A DNA stretch of 64,000 nt from MPNP01 sp963668325 (lineage in GTDB: Bacteria > Pseudomonadota > Alphaproteobacteria > Rhodobacterales > Rhodobacteraceae): assembly GCA_963668325.1 (NCBI GenBank), contig OY764222.1, positions 2,914,001 through 2,978,000 on the forward strand. Direction: 5' to 3'. Position numbers and translations under genes: made by a program. A model generated the notes under the pieces. The model saw nothing but the letters and a program-made list of their open reading frames with translations, searched no databases and had not been told where the DNA came from. This document shows, in pieces, positions 37,580 through 46,854 of this stretch (position 1 is its first letter; every line of letters begins with the position of its first letter).

Positions 37580-38474
37580 TATTCACTTGTTGCCTGGTGT
37601 ACAATAACAAGGCAATTAAAACCATCGTCAGGAGGATCATTGCAGCCGCTGCCCCAAAGGGCCAGTTCCCGGCGTTCCCCTTGAACTGCTCTTCAATTAG
37701 CGAACCAATCATGAAATTTTTGGCACCCCCCAAAAGATCAGGAGCCAAAAAAGCCCCCAGACTTGGAATAAAGACCAGAATACAACCCGCAGCGATACCT
37801 GGTGCAACCAAGGGAAATACAATTCTCCGCAAGGTACTCCATTTGTCCGCATATAGATCTGCAGCAGCCTCCGAGTAAGTAAAATTGAACCTTTCTACCG
37901 AGGCATAGATCGGTAACACCATGAAAGGAAGATAGGAATAGAATAGCCCAAGTTGGACTGCAATATTGGTATTGATCAATCCCAAGGGTTCGGAAATCAA
38001 GCCTAATGAAATCAAAAATTCGTTTATGGGTCCATTATCTCTGATCAAGAATTTCAATGATACGGTTCGGATAAGCAAATTGACCCAATAAGGAACCGTT
38101 ACCAGAAAGATCCAGAAGGTTCTGTTTCTTGCATCCCTCGTCGCAATAAAAAATGCAGTTGGAAAGCCAATAATCAGGCAGAAAAAAGTTGCAATGGTGG
38201 CCTGGATGATTGATCTAAGAAAAATTACAATATAGGTCCATTGTATGGTAGGTGGGTCATCACCAAAAAGCCCACGGTCAAAAAGAAACTGGTCATAGGC
38301 CGCAAGGGAAAATTCCCAAACGACCCCGCCTCTAAATTCCTTTGTCATAACGGAAATTACCAGCATTAAACCCACAGGGATTAGCAAGAAAATTCCGATA
38401 ACCACCCAAGAAGGTAATAACAGCCACAACCGGAGGGGGTCGAAAGCTCTCTTCTGTTCGAAAACTGGTGCCAT
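37566..38474 (-). CDS. potB: Spermidine/putrescine ABC transporter permease PotB
   Basis: This 302-residue permease partner of PotC has six transmembrane segments, beginning WLLLPSWVVIGIFLLIPVGLML. The EAA motif is YSEAAADLYADKWSTLRRIVFPLVAPGIAAG. Together with PotC it forms the membrane channel of a polyamine or related amine importer. It lies 8 bases after potA and overlaps potC by 14 bases. The family also includes putrescine (PotH) and opine-like systems, so the substrate is set by PotD rather than by this subunit. Confidence 0.9.
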   Translation of the reverse strand: MAPVFEQKRAFDPLRLWLLLPSWVVIGIFLLIPVGLMLVISVMTKEFRGGVVWEFSLAAYDQFLFDRGLFGDDPPTIQWTYIVIFLRSIIQATIATFFCLIIGFPTAFFIATRDARNRTFWIFLVTVPYWVNLLIRTVSLKFLIRDNGPINEFLISLGLISEPLGLINTNIAVQLGLFYSYLPFMVLPIYASVERFNFTYSEAAADLYADKWSTLRRIVFPLVAPGIAAGCILVFIPSLGAFLAPDLLGGAKNFMIGSLIEEQFKGNAGNWPFGAAAAMILLTMVLIALLLYTRQQVNSESN

Positions 38475-38482
38475 TATTTTCC

Positions 38483-39571
38483 CTAGGAATGTAATATCCT
38501 AATTGAATCCTTACTGAACCTAAGGCCTACATTTCTTCCAGAGGCTAATAATTCTCTTCGTTCAAATCCATTTTGATCACGCACCTTCAAGATTTTTTCA
38601 CCAGGAACCCCGACTTGGTATTCTGTGTCCGTTCCCAAATACATTGATTGCTTTATTGTTCCCTGTATTGAACCTGCAAGGTCGTCGGGAGGTGAAATTC
38701 TGATTTTTTCGGGTCTAAGTAGTATTTTTACTCTTTGGTTTTTTGTCATCCCCGCTACAGGCTCACCGGTGATTATAAAATCATCGGCAATCTGGTATTT
38801 TGTTTCCTCCTTACCCAACTCTATCAAGGTTGCTTCCAGGATATTTGTTTCTCCAATAAAATTAGCAACAATTTCGTTTCTTGGCTTTTCATAGATCTCC
38901 TGAGCATTACCAATTTGCTGAATAACTCCTTCGGACATTACCGCTATACGGTCTGACATCGCCAGAGCCTCTTCCTGGTCATGGGTGACAAAAACAAAAG
39001 TAATACCCGTTTCCTTTTGTAATTGCTTTAATTCAATCCTCATGGCTTGACGCAGTTTTAAATCCAATGCTGAAAGTGGCTCATCCAGCAATAAAACTTT
39101 GGGCTTTGGAGCAATTGCTCTTACCAAGGCTGCTCTTTGCTGCTGGCCGCCCGACAATTGGTTGGGTTTTCTTTCGGCAAAAGATCTGAGCCTGACCAAA
39201 TCCAGCATCTCCCAGACGGTAGGTTGTATTTTTTCCTTGGCCCAACCATTCATCCTCAAACCAAAGGCCACGTTTTCAAAAACAGTCATGTGAGGGAAGA
39301 GTGCGTATTGTTGAAAAACAGTATTGACTGACCTTTTGTTGGGGGGAAGATGCATAAACTCCTTACCAAAAAGGAGAATGTTCCCGGCGGTAACATCCTC
39401 AAAACCTGCTACCATCCTCAATAAGGTCGTTTTGCCACACCCTGAGGGACCCAACAAGGTAAAGAATTCATTATCTAGTATTTTTAGATTGGCTTCGTGG
39501 ATGGCAGTAAAATCACCGAATTTCTTTACAACCTTCTGAAATTCTATTGCTACAATTTGTGATTCTTCCAA
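38483..39571 (-). CDS. potA: Spermidine/putrescine ABC transporter ATPase PotA
   Basis: This 362-residue ATPase powers the importer. The Walker A motif is GPSGCGKTT near residue 39, the signature LSGGQQQR follows in the middle, and Walker B is VLLLDEPLSALD. A C-terminal TOBE domain (residues about 285-360) contains VKILLRPEKIRI and GTIKQSMYLGTDTEYQV, as in PotA. It is the first gene of the minus-strand potABC set. The 300-base gap upstream presumably holds the operon promoter. Length and domain order are normal. Confidence 0.93.
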   Translation of the reverse strand: MEESQIVAIEFQKVVKKFGDFTAIHEANLKILDNEFFTLLGPSGCGKTTLLRMVAGFEDVTAGNILLFGKEFMHLPPNKRSVNTVFQQYALFPHMTVFENVAFGLRMNGWAKEKIQPTVWEMLDLVRLRSFAERKPNQLSGGQQQRAALVRAIAPKPKVLLLDEPLSALDLKLRQAMRIELKQLQKETGITFVFVTHDQEEALAMSDRIAVMSEGVIQQIGNAQEIYEKPRNEIVANFIGETNILEATLIELGKEETKYQIADDFIITGEPVAGMTKNQRVKILLRPEKIRISPPDDLAGSIQGTIKQSMYLGTDTEYQVGVPGEKILKVRDQNGFERRELLASGRNVGLRFSKDSIRILHS

Positions 39572-39877
39572 GGTTAAAATTTACTCCATCCAGTGAAAGT
39601 ATTTACCAGTCATTAAGATTCATTGATCTTATCAAGATCACAAAAATCCCATCCATTAAGGATAATAACATTTTAGTGAATTACTAATGGCCCCTATATA
39701 CAAGATTCCTTGTATATATAATATTTTTGTGGAAAACCACATCGACATCATCAACCGCCTTCATTATCCTTGTGACCTTCACAAGTTACCGATTTTGATT
39801 GCCTTGGACAATGGAATATATCCCTAGGCCCCTTCTCTGACAAATTTGGTTTTAAAGGCTAGTCGGGAAAATTCTGG
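39572..39877. other. Intergenic region upstream of potA
   Basis: About 306 AT-rich bases separate the potA start from the end of the DUF1223 gene upstream on the same strand. The pot promoter is expected here, but I could not pick out a convincing one. No gene is seen. Confidence 0.4.
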
Positions 39878-40636
39878 TTAGCAGGAAGTATAAAACGTAT
39901 CCGTTACCATGGTAGGATATTTCCCATTGGTTTGCTGAAAAATCAAGGCAACGTTGAGATCCTTGGGGCATTTTAACTCGGCTAACTCCTTGTTACTCCA
40001 TCGAAGTTCTCTATTCTGTCTAGTCCTTGGAACCGGGAGCTCAAACATTTCGGTAACAACATTTCCATAGGGAATGACAGTTCCTCTGTTTTCACCGGCA
40101 TTAATCTGCACATTATGCACCTTTGGATCAAAGAGGACGTAATAAACCCGGTCAAACTCAGCGGGCCTGGCATTCCATCGAATTGTCAGAATATCCTGAT
40201 TTAAATTAATTTCTGGAGTTGCTGATGGTTGGTGTCCCAGTTTATTGAGAATCGTCCAGACCTTGTTTCTATGACTTCCTACCAAGTGGTAGGAACCATC
40301 AATAATAACCTGCGGAGTATAATATCTGGTAGAGTTTTTCCCACGAGCATAATCCCTTTGTCTATTGGAATATTCTCTATCACCAAATGTATCAACCCAT
40401 CCTAAATGGTCCCAGTAATCAACATGATAGGCAATGGGTAAAACTGCTTTTTCTTTATCCAAATCAAGGAGAAAATCATCAGCCGGTGGGCATGTATTAC
40501 ATCCTTGGGACGTAAAAAATTCAGCCAGAATTACACTTTTCCAAGCTCTCTCCTGGCTCATAACACCCGTGCCTATCAGTCCGGCAAAAGCCGAAAAAAT
40601 AAGTAACCTTAAGTGAAACAGTCTAAGTAATCTCAT
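39878..40636 (-). CDS. DUF1223 family thioredoxin-fold protein, exported
   Basis: I placed the start at ATG 40636, which has GGAAG 5 bases upstream. The longer open frame adds 11 residues without a ribosome site. The 252-residue protein begins with a basic then hydrophobic segment (LRLLIFSAFAGLIGTGV), probably a signal peptide. The DUF1223 signature AEFFTSQGCNTCPPAD follows, with a CxxC pair, then AYHVDYWDHLGW and RYYTPQVIIDG. The family has a thioredoxin-like fold. A periplasmic redox role is plausible but unproven. It lies 155 bases upstream of nothing but the acnA 3' end, on the same strand as acnA. Confidence 0.8.
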   Translation of the reverse strand: MRLLRLFHLRLLIFSAFAGLIGTGVMSQERAWKSVILAEFFTSQGCNTCPPADDFLLDLDKEKAVLPIAYHVDYWDHLGWVDTFGDREYSNRQRDYARGKNSTRYYTPQVIIDGSYHLVGSHRNKVWTILNKLGHQPSATPEINLNQDILTIRWNARPAEFDRVYYVLFDPKVHNVQINAGENRGTVIPYGNVVTEMFELPVPRTRQNRELRWSNKELAELKCPKDLNVALIFQQTNGKYPTMVTDTFYTSC

Positions 40637-40791
40637 TGTTCTTCCAGAGTTAATTTTCAGGAGTAACAACTTCTACGTCCATTCGAAATATAAAACAAAT
40701 CACATTTTTGAGAACATTATCAAATCAATGCACATTTTACCCCAATATCAGCTGGATTTAGTTGGTATATCAGAATGAACCTGAACCTTTG

Positions 40792-43491
40792 CTATTTGGA
40801 GGCCAAATCCCTGAGAACATAATGGAGAACACCACCATGGTTGAGATAATCCACTTCCACTTCGGTATCAATTCTACACTTGACCTTGATGGTTTGCTTT
40901 CTGCCATCGGCGAATGTAATTTCACAATCATTGACCATTAATGGGGTTATTCCGCTTTCAAGTCCAGCAATGGTAATTCGTTCATTGCCTTTGATACCCA
41001 GTTTTGTTCGATTATTACCATCCATAAACTCAAAGGGTATCACGCCCATTCCAACCAGATTCGATCGATGTATTCTCTCAAAACTCTCGGCAATAACCGC
41101 TTTTATCCCCAGTAGCGAAGTTCCTTTGGCAGCCCAATCGCGTGAAGAGCCAGTGCCATATTGTTTACCAGCAATTATAACAAGAGGGATGCCCTGTTCC
41201 TGGTATTCCATGGCAGCTTCGAAAATAGAAGTCTGGTTTCCCGCAGGATCAAGGGTATAGCCCCCTTCTACATCGTTTAGCATCTCATTCCTGATTCGAA
41301 TATTCGCAAACGTTCCACGCATCATGACCTCGTGGTTGCCTCGACGAGAACCATAGGAATTGAAATTCCTGGGAGGAACCTGCCTATCAGTCAAATAATT
41401 GCCTGCCGGTGTGCTTTCCTTGAAAGAACCTGCCGGCGAAATGTGATCAGTTGTTACAGTATCTCCCAAAACAGCTATACACCGGGCTTCGATGATGTTC
41501 TTTACACCAGGAGGTTCCATGGTTATACCTTCAAAGTATGGTGGATTCCGGACGTAAGTTGATGTTTCGGGCCACCCATAAGTCAGACTATCAACAGTTT
41601 GAACTGATTGCCATTTGTCATCACCGCTAAAAACATCTGCATACTTACTTGTGAACGCTTCCTTGGTTACGGTCTGGTCGACCAACTGAGAAATTTCTTC
41701 ATTGGTTGGCCAAATATCCTTCAAGGTGACCTCAGAACCATCTTCCGCAACCCCGATGGAATCCTCGGCTATATTAACATTCATATCACCGACAAGGGAG
41801 TAGGCAACAACCAAGGGAGGTGAGGCCAGGAAATTGGCCCTTACATCTGGACTAATTCTTCCTTCAAAATTTCTATTCCCTGATAGAACGCTAACGGCAA
41901 CCAAATCACCCTTACTGATGGCTTGGGATATTTCGGGCTGCAAAGGGCCAGAATTTCCGATACAGGTTGTACAGCCATAACCCACCAAATTGAATCCCAT
42001 GGCATCCAGATCCTCTTGGAGGCCTGCTTTTTCCAAGTATTCGGAAACAACCTTTGAGCCTGGCGCCAAGGATGTTTTAACCCAAGGTTTGGGTTTCAAC
42101 CCCAGGGACCTGGCTTTTCTTGCTACCAGACCAGCCCCTATCATGACATATGGGTTAGATGTATTTGTACATGAGGTAATGGAAGCGATAACAATGGAAC
42201 CATCATTTAACTGGTAATTTTCGCCTTCCACAGAATTTGATTTAATTTCAGGAGCAGAACCGTTAGTACCCCTGTAGTTTCCAACAACCTTGGAAAAAGT
42301 AGTTGAGGCCTTGGTTAATGGAGTATGGTCCTGTGGACGACTAGGACCGGAAATAGCGGGAATGACCTCATCCATATCCAGTTCTAGGGTATCAGTATAG
42401 ATCGGATCGTAATTTTCACCCCGCCATAACCCATTTTCCTTGGCATAGGTTTCTACCAGCGTTAGTAGTTCTTTTTCACGTCCGGTTTGATCCAAATATC
42501 TCAGTGTTTCGGTATCAATGGGAAAATACCCACAGGTTGCACCATATTCCGGTGCCATATTTGCGATTGTTGCTCGATCAGCCAAAGGAAGATTATCTAG
42601 ACCTTCGCCATAAAACTCCACGAATTTTCCGACAACACCCTTTTCACGCAAAAGTTGCACAACTTTCAATACAAGGTCTGTGGCTGTTGTGCCCTCAACC
42701 ATCTTGCCAGTTAACTTGAACCCGACAACTTCAGGAACAAGGAGAGATATCGGCTGTCCCAACATGGCTGCTTCAGCCTCAATGCCTCCTACTCCCCAAC
42801 CAAGAACTGCCAAACCATTGACCATGGTTGTGTGACTATCAGTACCTACAAGGGTATCGGGATAGGCGATGTTCCTGCCCCGGGCATCTTGCCCTGACCA
42901 AATCGTCTTGCTCAAATATTCAAGATTAACCTGGTGACAAATTCCGGTTCCTGGAGGAACTACCCGAAAATTATCGAATGCAGTCTGGCCCCATTTCAAG
43001 AATTCATATCTTTCCAAGTTCCGCTGATATTCCCTCTCAACATTCATTTGGAAGGCTCTGGGATTGCCGTATTCATCAATCATTACCGAATGATCAATTA
43101 CCAAATCCACTGGGGATATGGGGTTAATCTTGGTTGGATCTCCGCCTAAACTAACCAAACCATCCCGCATGGCTGCCAAGTCTACAATTGCTGGAACGCC
43201 AGTAAAATCCTGCATGAGTACACGAGCGGGACGGAACATGATTTCCTTGGGATTCTTACCGCCGAGATCACACCAATCGCTAAAGGCCTTTATATCTTCT
43301 GATTTTACCGTAGATTCATCATAAAACCTTAATAGGTTTTCCAAAACCACGGCAAGAGAAGCTGGTATCTTTGAAAAGTTACCCAATCCTCTTTTCTCAG
43401 CTGTAGCAATCGAAAAGTAATCATACTCGGCCGAACCAACTTTCAGCGTTTCTCTTGTTGTATCGGAATCTTTTCCCAAACTCAGACTCAT
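40792..43491 (-). CDS. acnA: Aconitate hydratase A
   Basis: This 899-residue aconitase interconverts citrate and isocitrate in the TCA cycle. The 4Fe-4S ligands are the Cys in SITSCTNTSNP and the pair in GCTTCIGNSGP. The swivel domain at the end carries GKQYGTGSSRDWAAKG and the substrate-binding ESFERIHRSNLVGMG. Length and order match bacterial AcnA (IRP-like) proteins. It is divergent from ccmA, with about 197 bases between them, and acnA-ccm adjacency is common in alphaproteobacteria. No iron-response element was looked for successfully. Confidence 0.96.
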   Translation of the reverse strand: MSLSLGKDSDTTRETLKVGSAEYDYFSIATAEKRGLGNFSKIPASLAVVLENLLRFYDESTVKSEDIKAFSDWCDLGGKNPKEIMFRPARVLMQDFTGVPAIVDLAAMRDGLVSLGGDPTKINPISPVDLVIDHSVMIDEYGNPRAFQMNVEREYQRNLERYEFLKWGQTAFDNFRVVPPGTGICHQVNLEYLSKTIWSGQDARGRNIAYPDTLVGTDSHTTMVNGLAVLGWGVGGIEAEAAMLGQPISLLVPEVVGFKLTGKMVEGTTATDLVLKVVQLLREKGVVGKFVEFYGEGLDNLPLADRATIANMAPEYGATCGYFPIDTETLRYLDQTGREKELLTLVETYAKENGLWRGENYDPIYTDTLELDMDEVIPAISGPSRPQDHTPLTKASTTFSKVVGNYRGTNGSAPEIKSNSVEGENYQLNDGSIVIASITSCTNTSNPYVMIGAGLVARKARSLGLKPKPWVKTSLAPGSKVVSEYLEKAGLQEDLDAMGFNLVGYGCTTCIGNSGPLQPEISQAISKGDLVAVSVLSGNRNFEGRISPDVRANFLASPPLVVAYSLVGDMNVNIAEDSIGVAEDGSEVTLKDIWPTNEEISQLVDQTVTKEAFTSKYADVFSGDDKWQSVQTVDSLTYGWPETSTYVRNPPYFEGITMEPPGVKNIIEARCIAVLGDTVTTDHISPAGSFKESTPAGNYLTDRQVPPRNFNSYGSRRGNHEVMMRGTFANIRIRNEMLNDVEGGYTLDPAGNQTSIFEAAMEYQEQGIPLVIIAGKQYGTGSSRDWAAKGTSLLGIKAVIAESFERIHRSNLVGMGVIPFEFMDGNNRTKLGIKGNERITIAGLESGITPLMVNDCEITFADGRKQTIKVKCRIDTEVEVDYLNHGGVLHYVLRDLASK

Positions 43492-43688
43492 TTTTCTTCC
43501 TCAAATCTTGATGGATATTTTCTAGCAAGCGTATCTAGGACGCCAAATTTTACTACGATATCAGATCCACCGTATTCAATATTTGCAATCAACAATATTA
43601 ATATAATGAAGATTATTATTTAAAGTATAGGAAACCTTTATTTTGCTAACCCTTAATATCTTGAAGGATTGGGATTTGATTATCCCGA

Positions 43689-44306
43689 ATGGCGAAATTA
43701 CAAAATGGACAGAGTTTGGTAGAAGACGTGCTAACAATCAGGGTTAAAAATCTAACCAGTTACAGAAACGATTACCCAGTTTTTTCTGGAGTATCTTTCC
43801 ATTTAAAGCCAAGTGATCATTTATTCATTCGAGGCTCAAATGGCTCTGGTAAAACCACCTTATTGAAAACCCTTTTATCTTTATCCAGCAAATTTGAAGG
43901 CACATTGCAGATACCATTGCATGAAACTGCCTATCTGGGACACCTAAATGGTTTGAAGCCAGAATTGTCGGTTTGGGAGAACCATAAATTTTGGTTGGAA
44001 CTCAACAATAAGCCATTCTCAGATAGGCTTTTGGTCCATTTCAAGGTAGACGGCCTTGCTGATACACCTATAAGGTTACTTTCGGAAGGTCAGAAAAGAA
44101 AAATTGCATTGGCAGGTGCTCTTGGTACAGATAAAAGGATTTGGTTACTTGATGAACCATTCAATGCTTTGGATACGGAGGGACAGATTCTTTTATCGGA
44201 ATTGGTTCAAGCGCATTGTGAAAACAGTGGAATTGTTGTTTTGACTTCACATTTGGAACCAATCACCCAACCCACCCAGTCCATATCATTGGATGATTAC
44301 CAATAG
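43689..44306 (+). CDS. ccmA: Heme exporter ATPase CcmA
   Basis: This 205-residue ABC ATPase belongs to the cytochrome c maturation system I and works with CcmB to release holo-CcmE heme chaperone. Walker A is GSNGSGKTT, the signature is LLSEGQKRK and Walker B is IWLLDEPFNALD. The short length is typical of CcmA. It opens the ccmABCD series. The rest of system I (ccmE, ccmF, ccmH) is not in the window, and ccmG lies 5 kb further on. The ATG at 43689 lacks a clear ribosome site. Confidence 0.92.
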   Translation: MAKLQNGQSLVEDVLTIRVKNLTSYRNDYPVFSGVSFHLKPSDHLFIRGSNGSGKTTLLKTLLSLSSKFEGTLQIPLHETAYLGHLNGLKPELSVWENHKFWLELNNKPFSDRLLVHFKVDGLADTPIRLLSEGQKRKIALAGALGTDKRIWLLDEPFNALDTEGQILLSELVQAHCENSGIVVLTSHLEPITQPTQSISLDDYQ

Positions 44307-44374
44307 GGGTAGGGGTGCTTACAATTTTATTGTATTTATCTGGTATTTATATTTCTTGATCTGCCGAGGATGAT

Positions 44375-45034
44375 TTGCTCACTATTATTTCACGAGATCT
44401 AAAAGCTAATCTTCGGTTAAGCTCTGGAATGTGGCTACCTATGGCCATGTTCCTTACAATAGTAGTCTTGTTGCCCATTGGCGTTGGTCCGGATATTGAT
44501 CTTCATACTCGGATAGCTCCAGCCATATTGTGGATTGGGGTGGTATTTTCACTTTTTCTATATCTTGACCGGATTTTTAGCCCTGACCTTGAGGATGGTT
44601 CTTTGGAAAGAATTGCAGTTTCAGACCTTCCAATGGAAAAATACGTTTGGGCCAAAGTAATTGTTTTGTGGATAAGTTCAGGGTTACTTCTAACTGTACT
44701 AGCACCCTTCTTTGGCCTTTTGCTAAACCTTCCACTAACGGTTGGATTGGTTTGCTCAATTTCAATCCTGGTAGGTTCACCGGCATTGGCTGCAATAGGT
44801 TGTCTCGGCGGAGGAATTGGTACCTTTAACCGACATGGAAATTTGCTTCAGACCATTATAGTACTTCCCTTGAGTATTCCGATACTCATATTTGGGACCA
44901 AGTCTGTTATTGCTTATTCCAATGGGGATGCTTATCTCCCTTGGTTATTGCAGTTATCCGGAATTTCCCTGGCAACTATAGCCATATTTCCTTTCTTAAT
45001 ATCCTATACCTTGAAAACAGCCCTGAAAGAGTAA
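44375..45034 (+). CDS. ccmB: Heme exporter permease CcmB
   Basis: This 219-residue membrane protein has six hydrophobic segments and the family features FSPDLEDGSLERIAVSDLPMEKYVWAK and PALAAIGCLGGGIG. It is the permease partner of CcmA. The best start is TTG 44375, with GAGGA four bases upstream. No ATG in frame fits the family's N-terminus. It follows ccmA after 68 bases and precedes ccmC. Confidence 0.9.
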   Translation: MLTIISRDLKANLRLSSGMWLPMAMFLTIVVLLPIGVGPDIDLHTRIAPAILWIGVVFSLFLYLDRIFSPDLEDGSLERIAVSDLPMEKYVWAKVIVLWISSGLLLTVLAPFFGLLLNLPLTVGLVCSISILVGSPALAAIGCLGGGIGTFNRHGNLLQTIIVLPLSIPILIFGTKSVIAYSNGDAYLPWLLQLSGISLATIAIFPFLISYTLKTALKE

Positions 45035-45061
45035 GTATTTCATTATGAACGTGCGGACCTA

Positions 45062-45802
45062 ATGGCCTTCAGCTTTTGGAAATTTGCCAACCCACACCAT
45101 TTTGGGAAATTGGTGGCAGCAATTACTCCCATACTGTGGGTATTGAGTGGTTTCTTTATTCTCTCAGGTCTGGGTTGGGGGTTCATTTTTACCCCTGATG
45201 ACTACCTCCAGGGAAGTACGGTAAAAATTATTTTCGTACATGTACCCAGTGCATTGATAGCTATCAATTGCTGGCTGGTGATGCTGGTTTCATCCCTTAT
45301 CTGGATGGTTAGAAGGCATCGTATATCAATTTTAGTAGCCAAGGCCGCTGCACCGGTTGGGCTGTCCTTTACCCTTGTAGCATTGGTTACAGGAGGGTTG
45401 TGGGGACAACCCATGTGGGGAACTTTCTGGGCATGGGACCCAAGGTTAACTTCCTTCTTAATACTCTTTCTACATTACATTACCTACCAATTGATCTGGA
45501 TTTATATCTCTGACAAGGAATCAGCTGCCAATATATCAGCATTAGTCTGTTTGATAGGTTCCGTCTTTGCCTTGTTATCACGGTATGCCATTAATTTTTG
45601 GAATCAGGGACTACATCAGGGAGCGACCCTGTCTCTTGATCAGGATACCAACATACATAACGTTTTTTACTATCCCCTGATCTTATGTATCCTGGGTTTT
45701 GTACTATTGTTTGTAACCTTGGTATTGGTTCGAACAAAAACTGAAATTATCCACAATCAAATTAAATTGAACGAAAAACTTGGGAGAAAATCAAATTCCT
45801 GA
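45062..45802 (+). CDS. ccmC: Heme transporter CcmC
   Basis: This 246-residue six-helix membrane protein attaches heme to CcmE. The tryptophan-rich heme-handling motif is GQPMWGTFWAWDPRLT at residues about 118-133, and conserved histidines lie in FVHVPSA and near RYAINFWNQGLHQG. Length is normal. The 3' end overlaps the small ccmD gene by 23 bases. Confidence 0.95.
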   Translation: MAFSFWKFANPHHFGKLVAAITPILWVLSGFFILSGLGWGFIFTPDDYLQGSTVKIIFVHVPSALIAINCWLVMLVSSLIWMVRRHRISILVAKAAAPVGLSFTLVALVTGGLWGQPMWGTFWAWDPRLTSFLILFLHYITYQLIWIYISDKESAANISALVCLIGSVFALLSRYAINFWNQGLHQGATLSLDQDTNIHNVFYYPLILCILGFVLLFVTLVLVRTKTEIIHNQIKLNEKLGRKSNS

Positions 45803-45935
45803 TCTTGGTACCTATACATTCTTTGTTCTGGCTTCCTATAGTATAACCATTTTGATTCTTGTAAGCCTTTGTATCCTTACTGTTTATCAGTTTCGCCAGG
45901 CCAAAAAGAAACTGAAAAAACTCAGGGGGAAATAA
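45780..45935 (+). CDS. ccmD: Heme exporter small subunit CcmD
   Basis: This 51-residue protein has the CcmD pattern: PDLGTYTFFVLASYSITILIL, one transmembrane helix, and a basic tail (QAKKKLKKLRGK). It helps release heme-loaded CcmE from CcmABC. The probable start is TTG 45780, inside the end of ccmC. It is the last ccm gene before the accessory island that separates it from ccmG. Confidence 0.8.
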   Translation: MGENQIPDLGTYTFFVLASYSITILILVSLCILTVYQFRQAKKKLKKLRGK

Positions 45936-46320
45936 TTGGGATCAATATACTAAAGTGACCATCCTTTCCCAAACCCCGATGAATAGGTAAGCGAACAGTA
46001 TTTCCTGTAAATCATATTCCTATAAATTAGGGGGGCAGCACTTCCGAAAATAGCTGGGTAGAAGGGGTTGTTACTAAGCCCCTCCCCAGACGAGACTGTG
46101 AAAGTATTCACTTCACCTCTTTATTGAGTAATATTTTGCCAGTTTTTATAGCCTGACCCCAATCCTTACCGTCAAGTTTATCCTGGTCTTTAAGAGCCAA
46201 GACAAACCCTAAAGAAAGGATCAAACTTTTCGAATTTTAAGTCAAGGGTGTACCCAGACCAGCTGCCGAGATCAATATCTGGCCTGGTTATTGTTGTATT
46301 CCCCACCTCTGCTACGGCTT
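45936..46320. other. Left part of an accessory island, gene debris
   Basis: There is no intact gene. On the minus strand about 46110-46230 a short frame reads as a protein tail (LALKDQDKLDGKDWGQ ...), but no family was recognised. LysM-like debris follows. Confidence 0.35.
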
Positions 46321-46455
46321 GATACCAAACATTCCACCATTGCCAAAAAGACGCTGGGCAATCCCGCCCGCTGGCCGGAGATTGCCCGGTTAAACAATCT
46401 GAGCAAGGAGAACCCCTACCGGGCTGGTGATTGTCTGAAACTGCCGATTAAATGA
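46321..46455 (+). pseudogene. C-terminal LysM-domain remnant
   Basis: The frame reads a LysM core with STIAKKTLGNPARWPEIARLN, then a final PYRAGDCLKLPI and a stop. This matches the end of LysM proteins (GDTLSxIA ... xRWxEIxxLN ... LxPGxxLxLP). No start or upstream domain is intact. It is identified by eye. Confidence 0.45.
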
Positions 46456-46483
46456 ATTTTGTATTGGTTGGTGATCCAAAGCG

Positions 46484-46512
46484 TTGACATATTGAAACCA
46501 AACCGCTAGTTT
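46484..46512 (+). promoter_or_regulatory. Sigma-70-like promoter for the HEPN gene pair
   Basis: TTGACA at 46484-46489 is followed after exactly 17 bases by TAGTTT at 46507-46512. It lies about 60 bases upstream of the first gene of the pair. A short AACCC/GGGTT inverted repeat follows at 46521-46542 and could be an operator. Confidence 0.5.
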
Positions 46513-46572
46513 GAATGTCAATAACCCGAAGATACGAGGGTTGTTTTTAGAAAACAAGTGGGGATCATGACC

Positions 46573-46854
46573 ATGTTGAAATCACAAATTGATGAAATAC
46601 TGAAAGAGTGTATTAAGGATCACCTTGCCCCAGCCCAGATTGTTGATGTGATTTCCGAAGAGGCCGAAGATCATGACGGTGATCCTATCCTGAATATCAC
46701 AGTAGTTTTCCAGGCCGAAGATGACGAACTTGATCCAGAAAAGGTTGTTGGATTGGCTTTGCAACTGCGGAAAACTCTTCTTGATATGCAGGTGGAAAGA
46801 TTTCCGATTCCTTCATACATGACAATAAAAGAAGCTGAATTTGCAGCCGCTTGA
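46573..46854 (+). CDS. Small acidic protein, partner of the HEPN gene
   Basis: This 93-residue acidic protein includes EVISEEAEDHDGDP-like stretches and the helix KVVGLALQLRKTLLDMQVERFP. I do not recognise a family with confidence. I chose ATG 46573 because GGGG lies 9 bases upstream. ATG 46567 and GTG 46558 are alternatives. It overlaps the next gene by 14 bases, so the two are translated together. Small acidic proteins ahead of HEPN genes often act as antitoxins or partner nucleotidyltransferase-like subunits, but no nucleotidyltransferase motif (GSxxxG) is seen here. Confidence 0.6.
   Translation: MLKSQIDEILKECIKDHLAPAQIVDVISEEAEDHDGDPILNITVVFQAEDDELDPEKVVGLALQLRKTLLDMQVERFPIPSYMTIKEAEFAAA

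Noticed and set aside
20619..39571. potD belonging to a different transporter from potABC
   Set aside because: Same strand, standard order, and no other permease or ATPase next to potD. The split-operon explanation is simpler.
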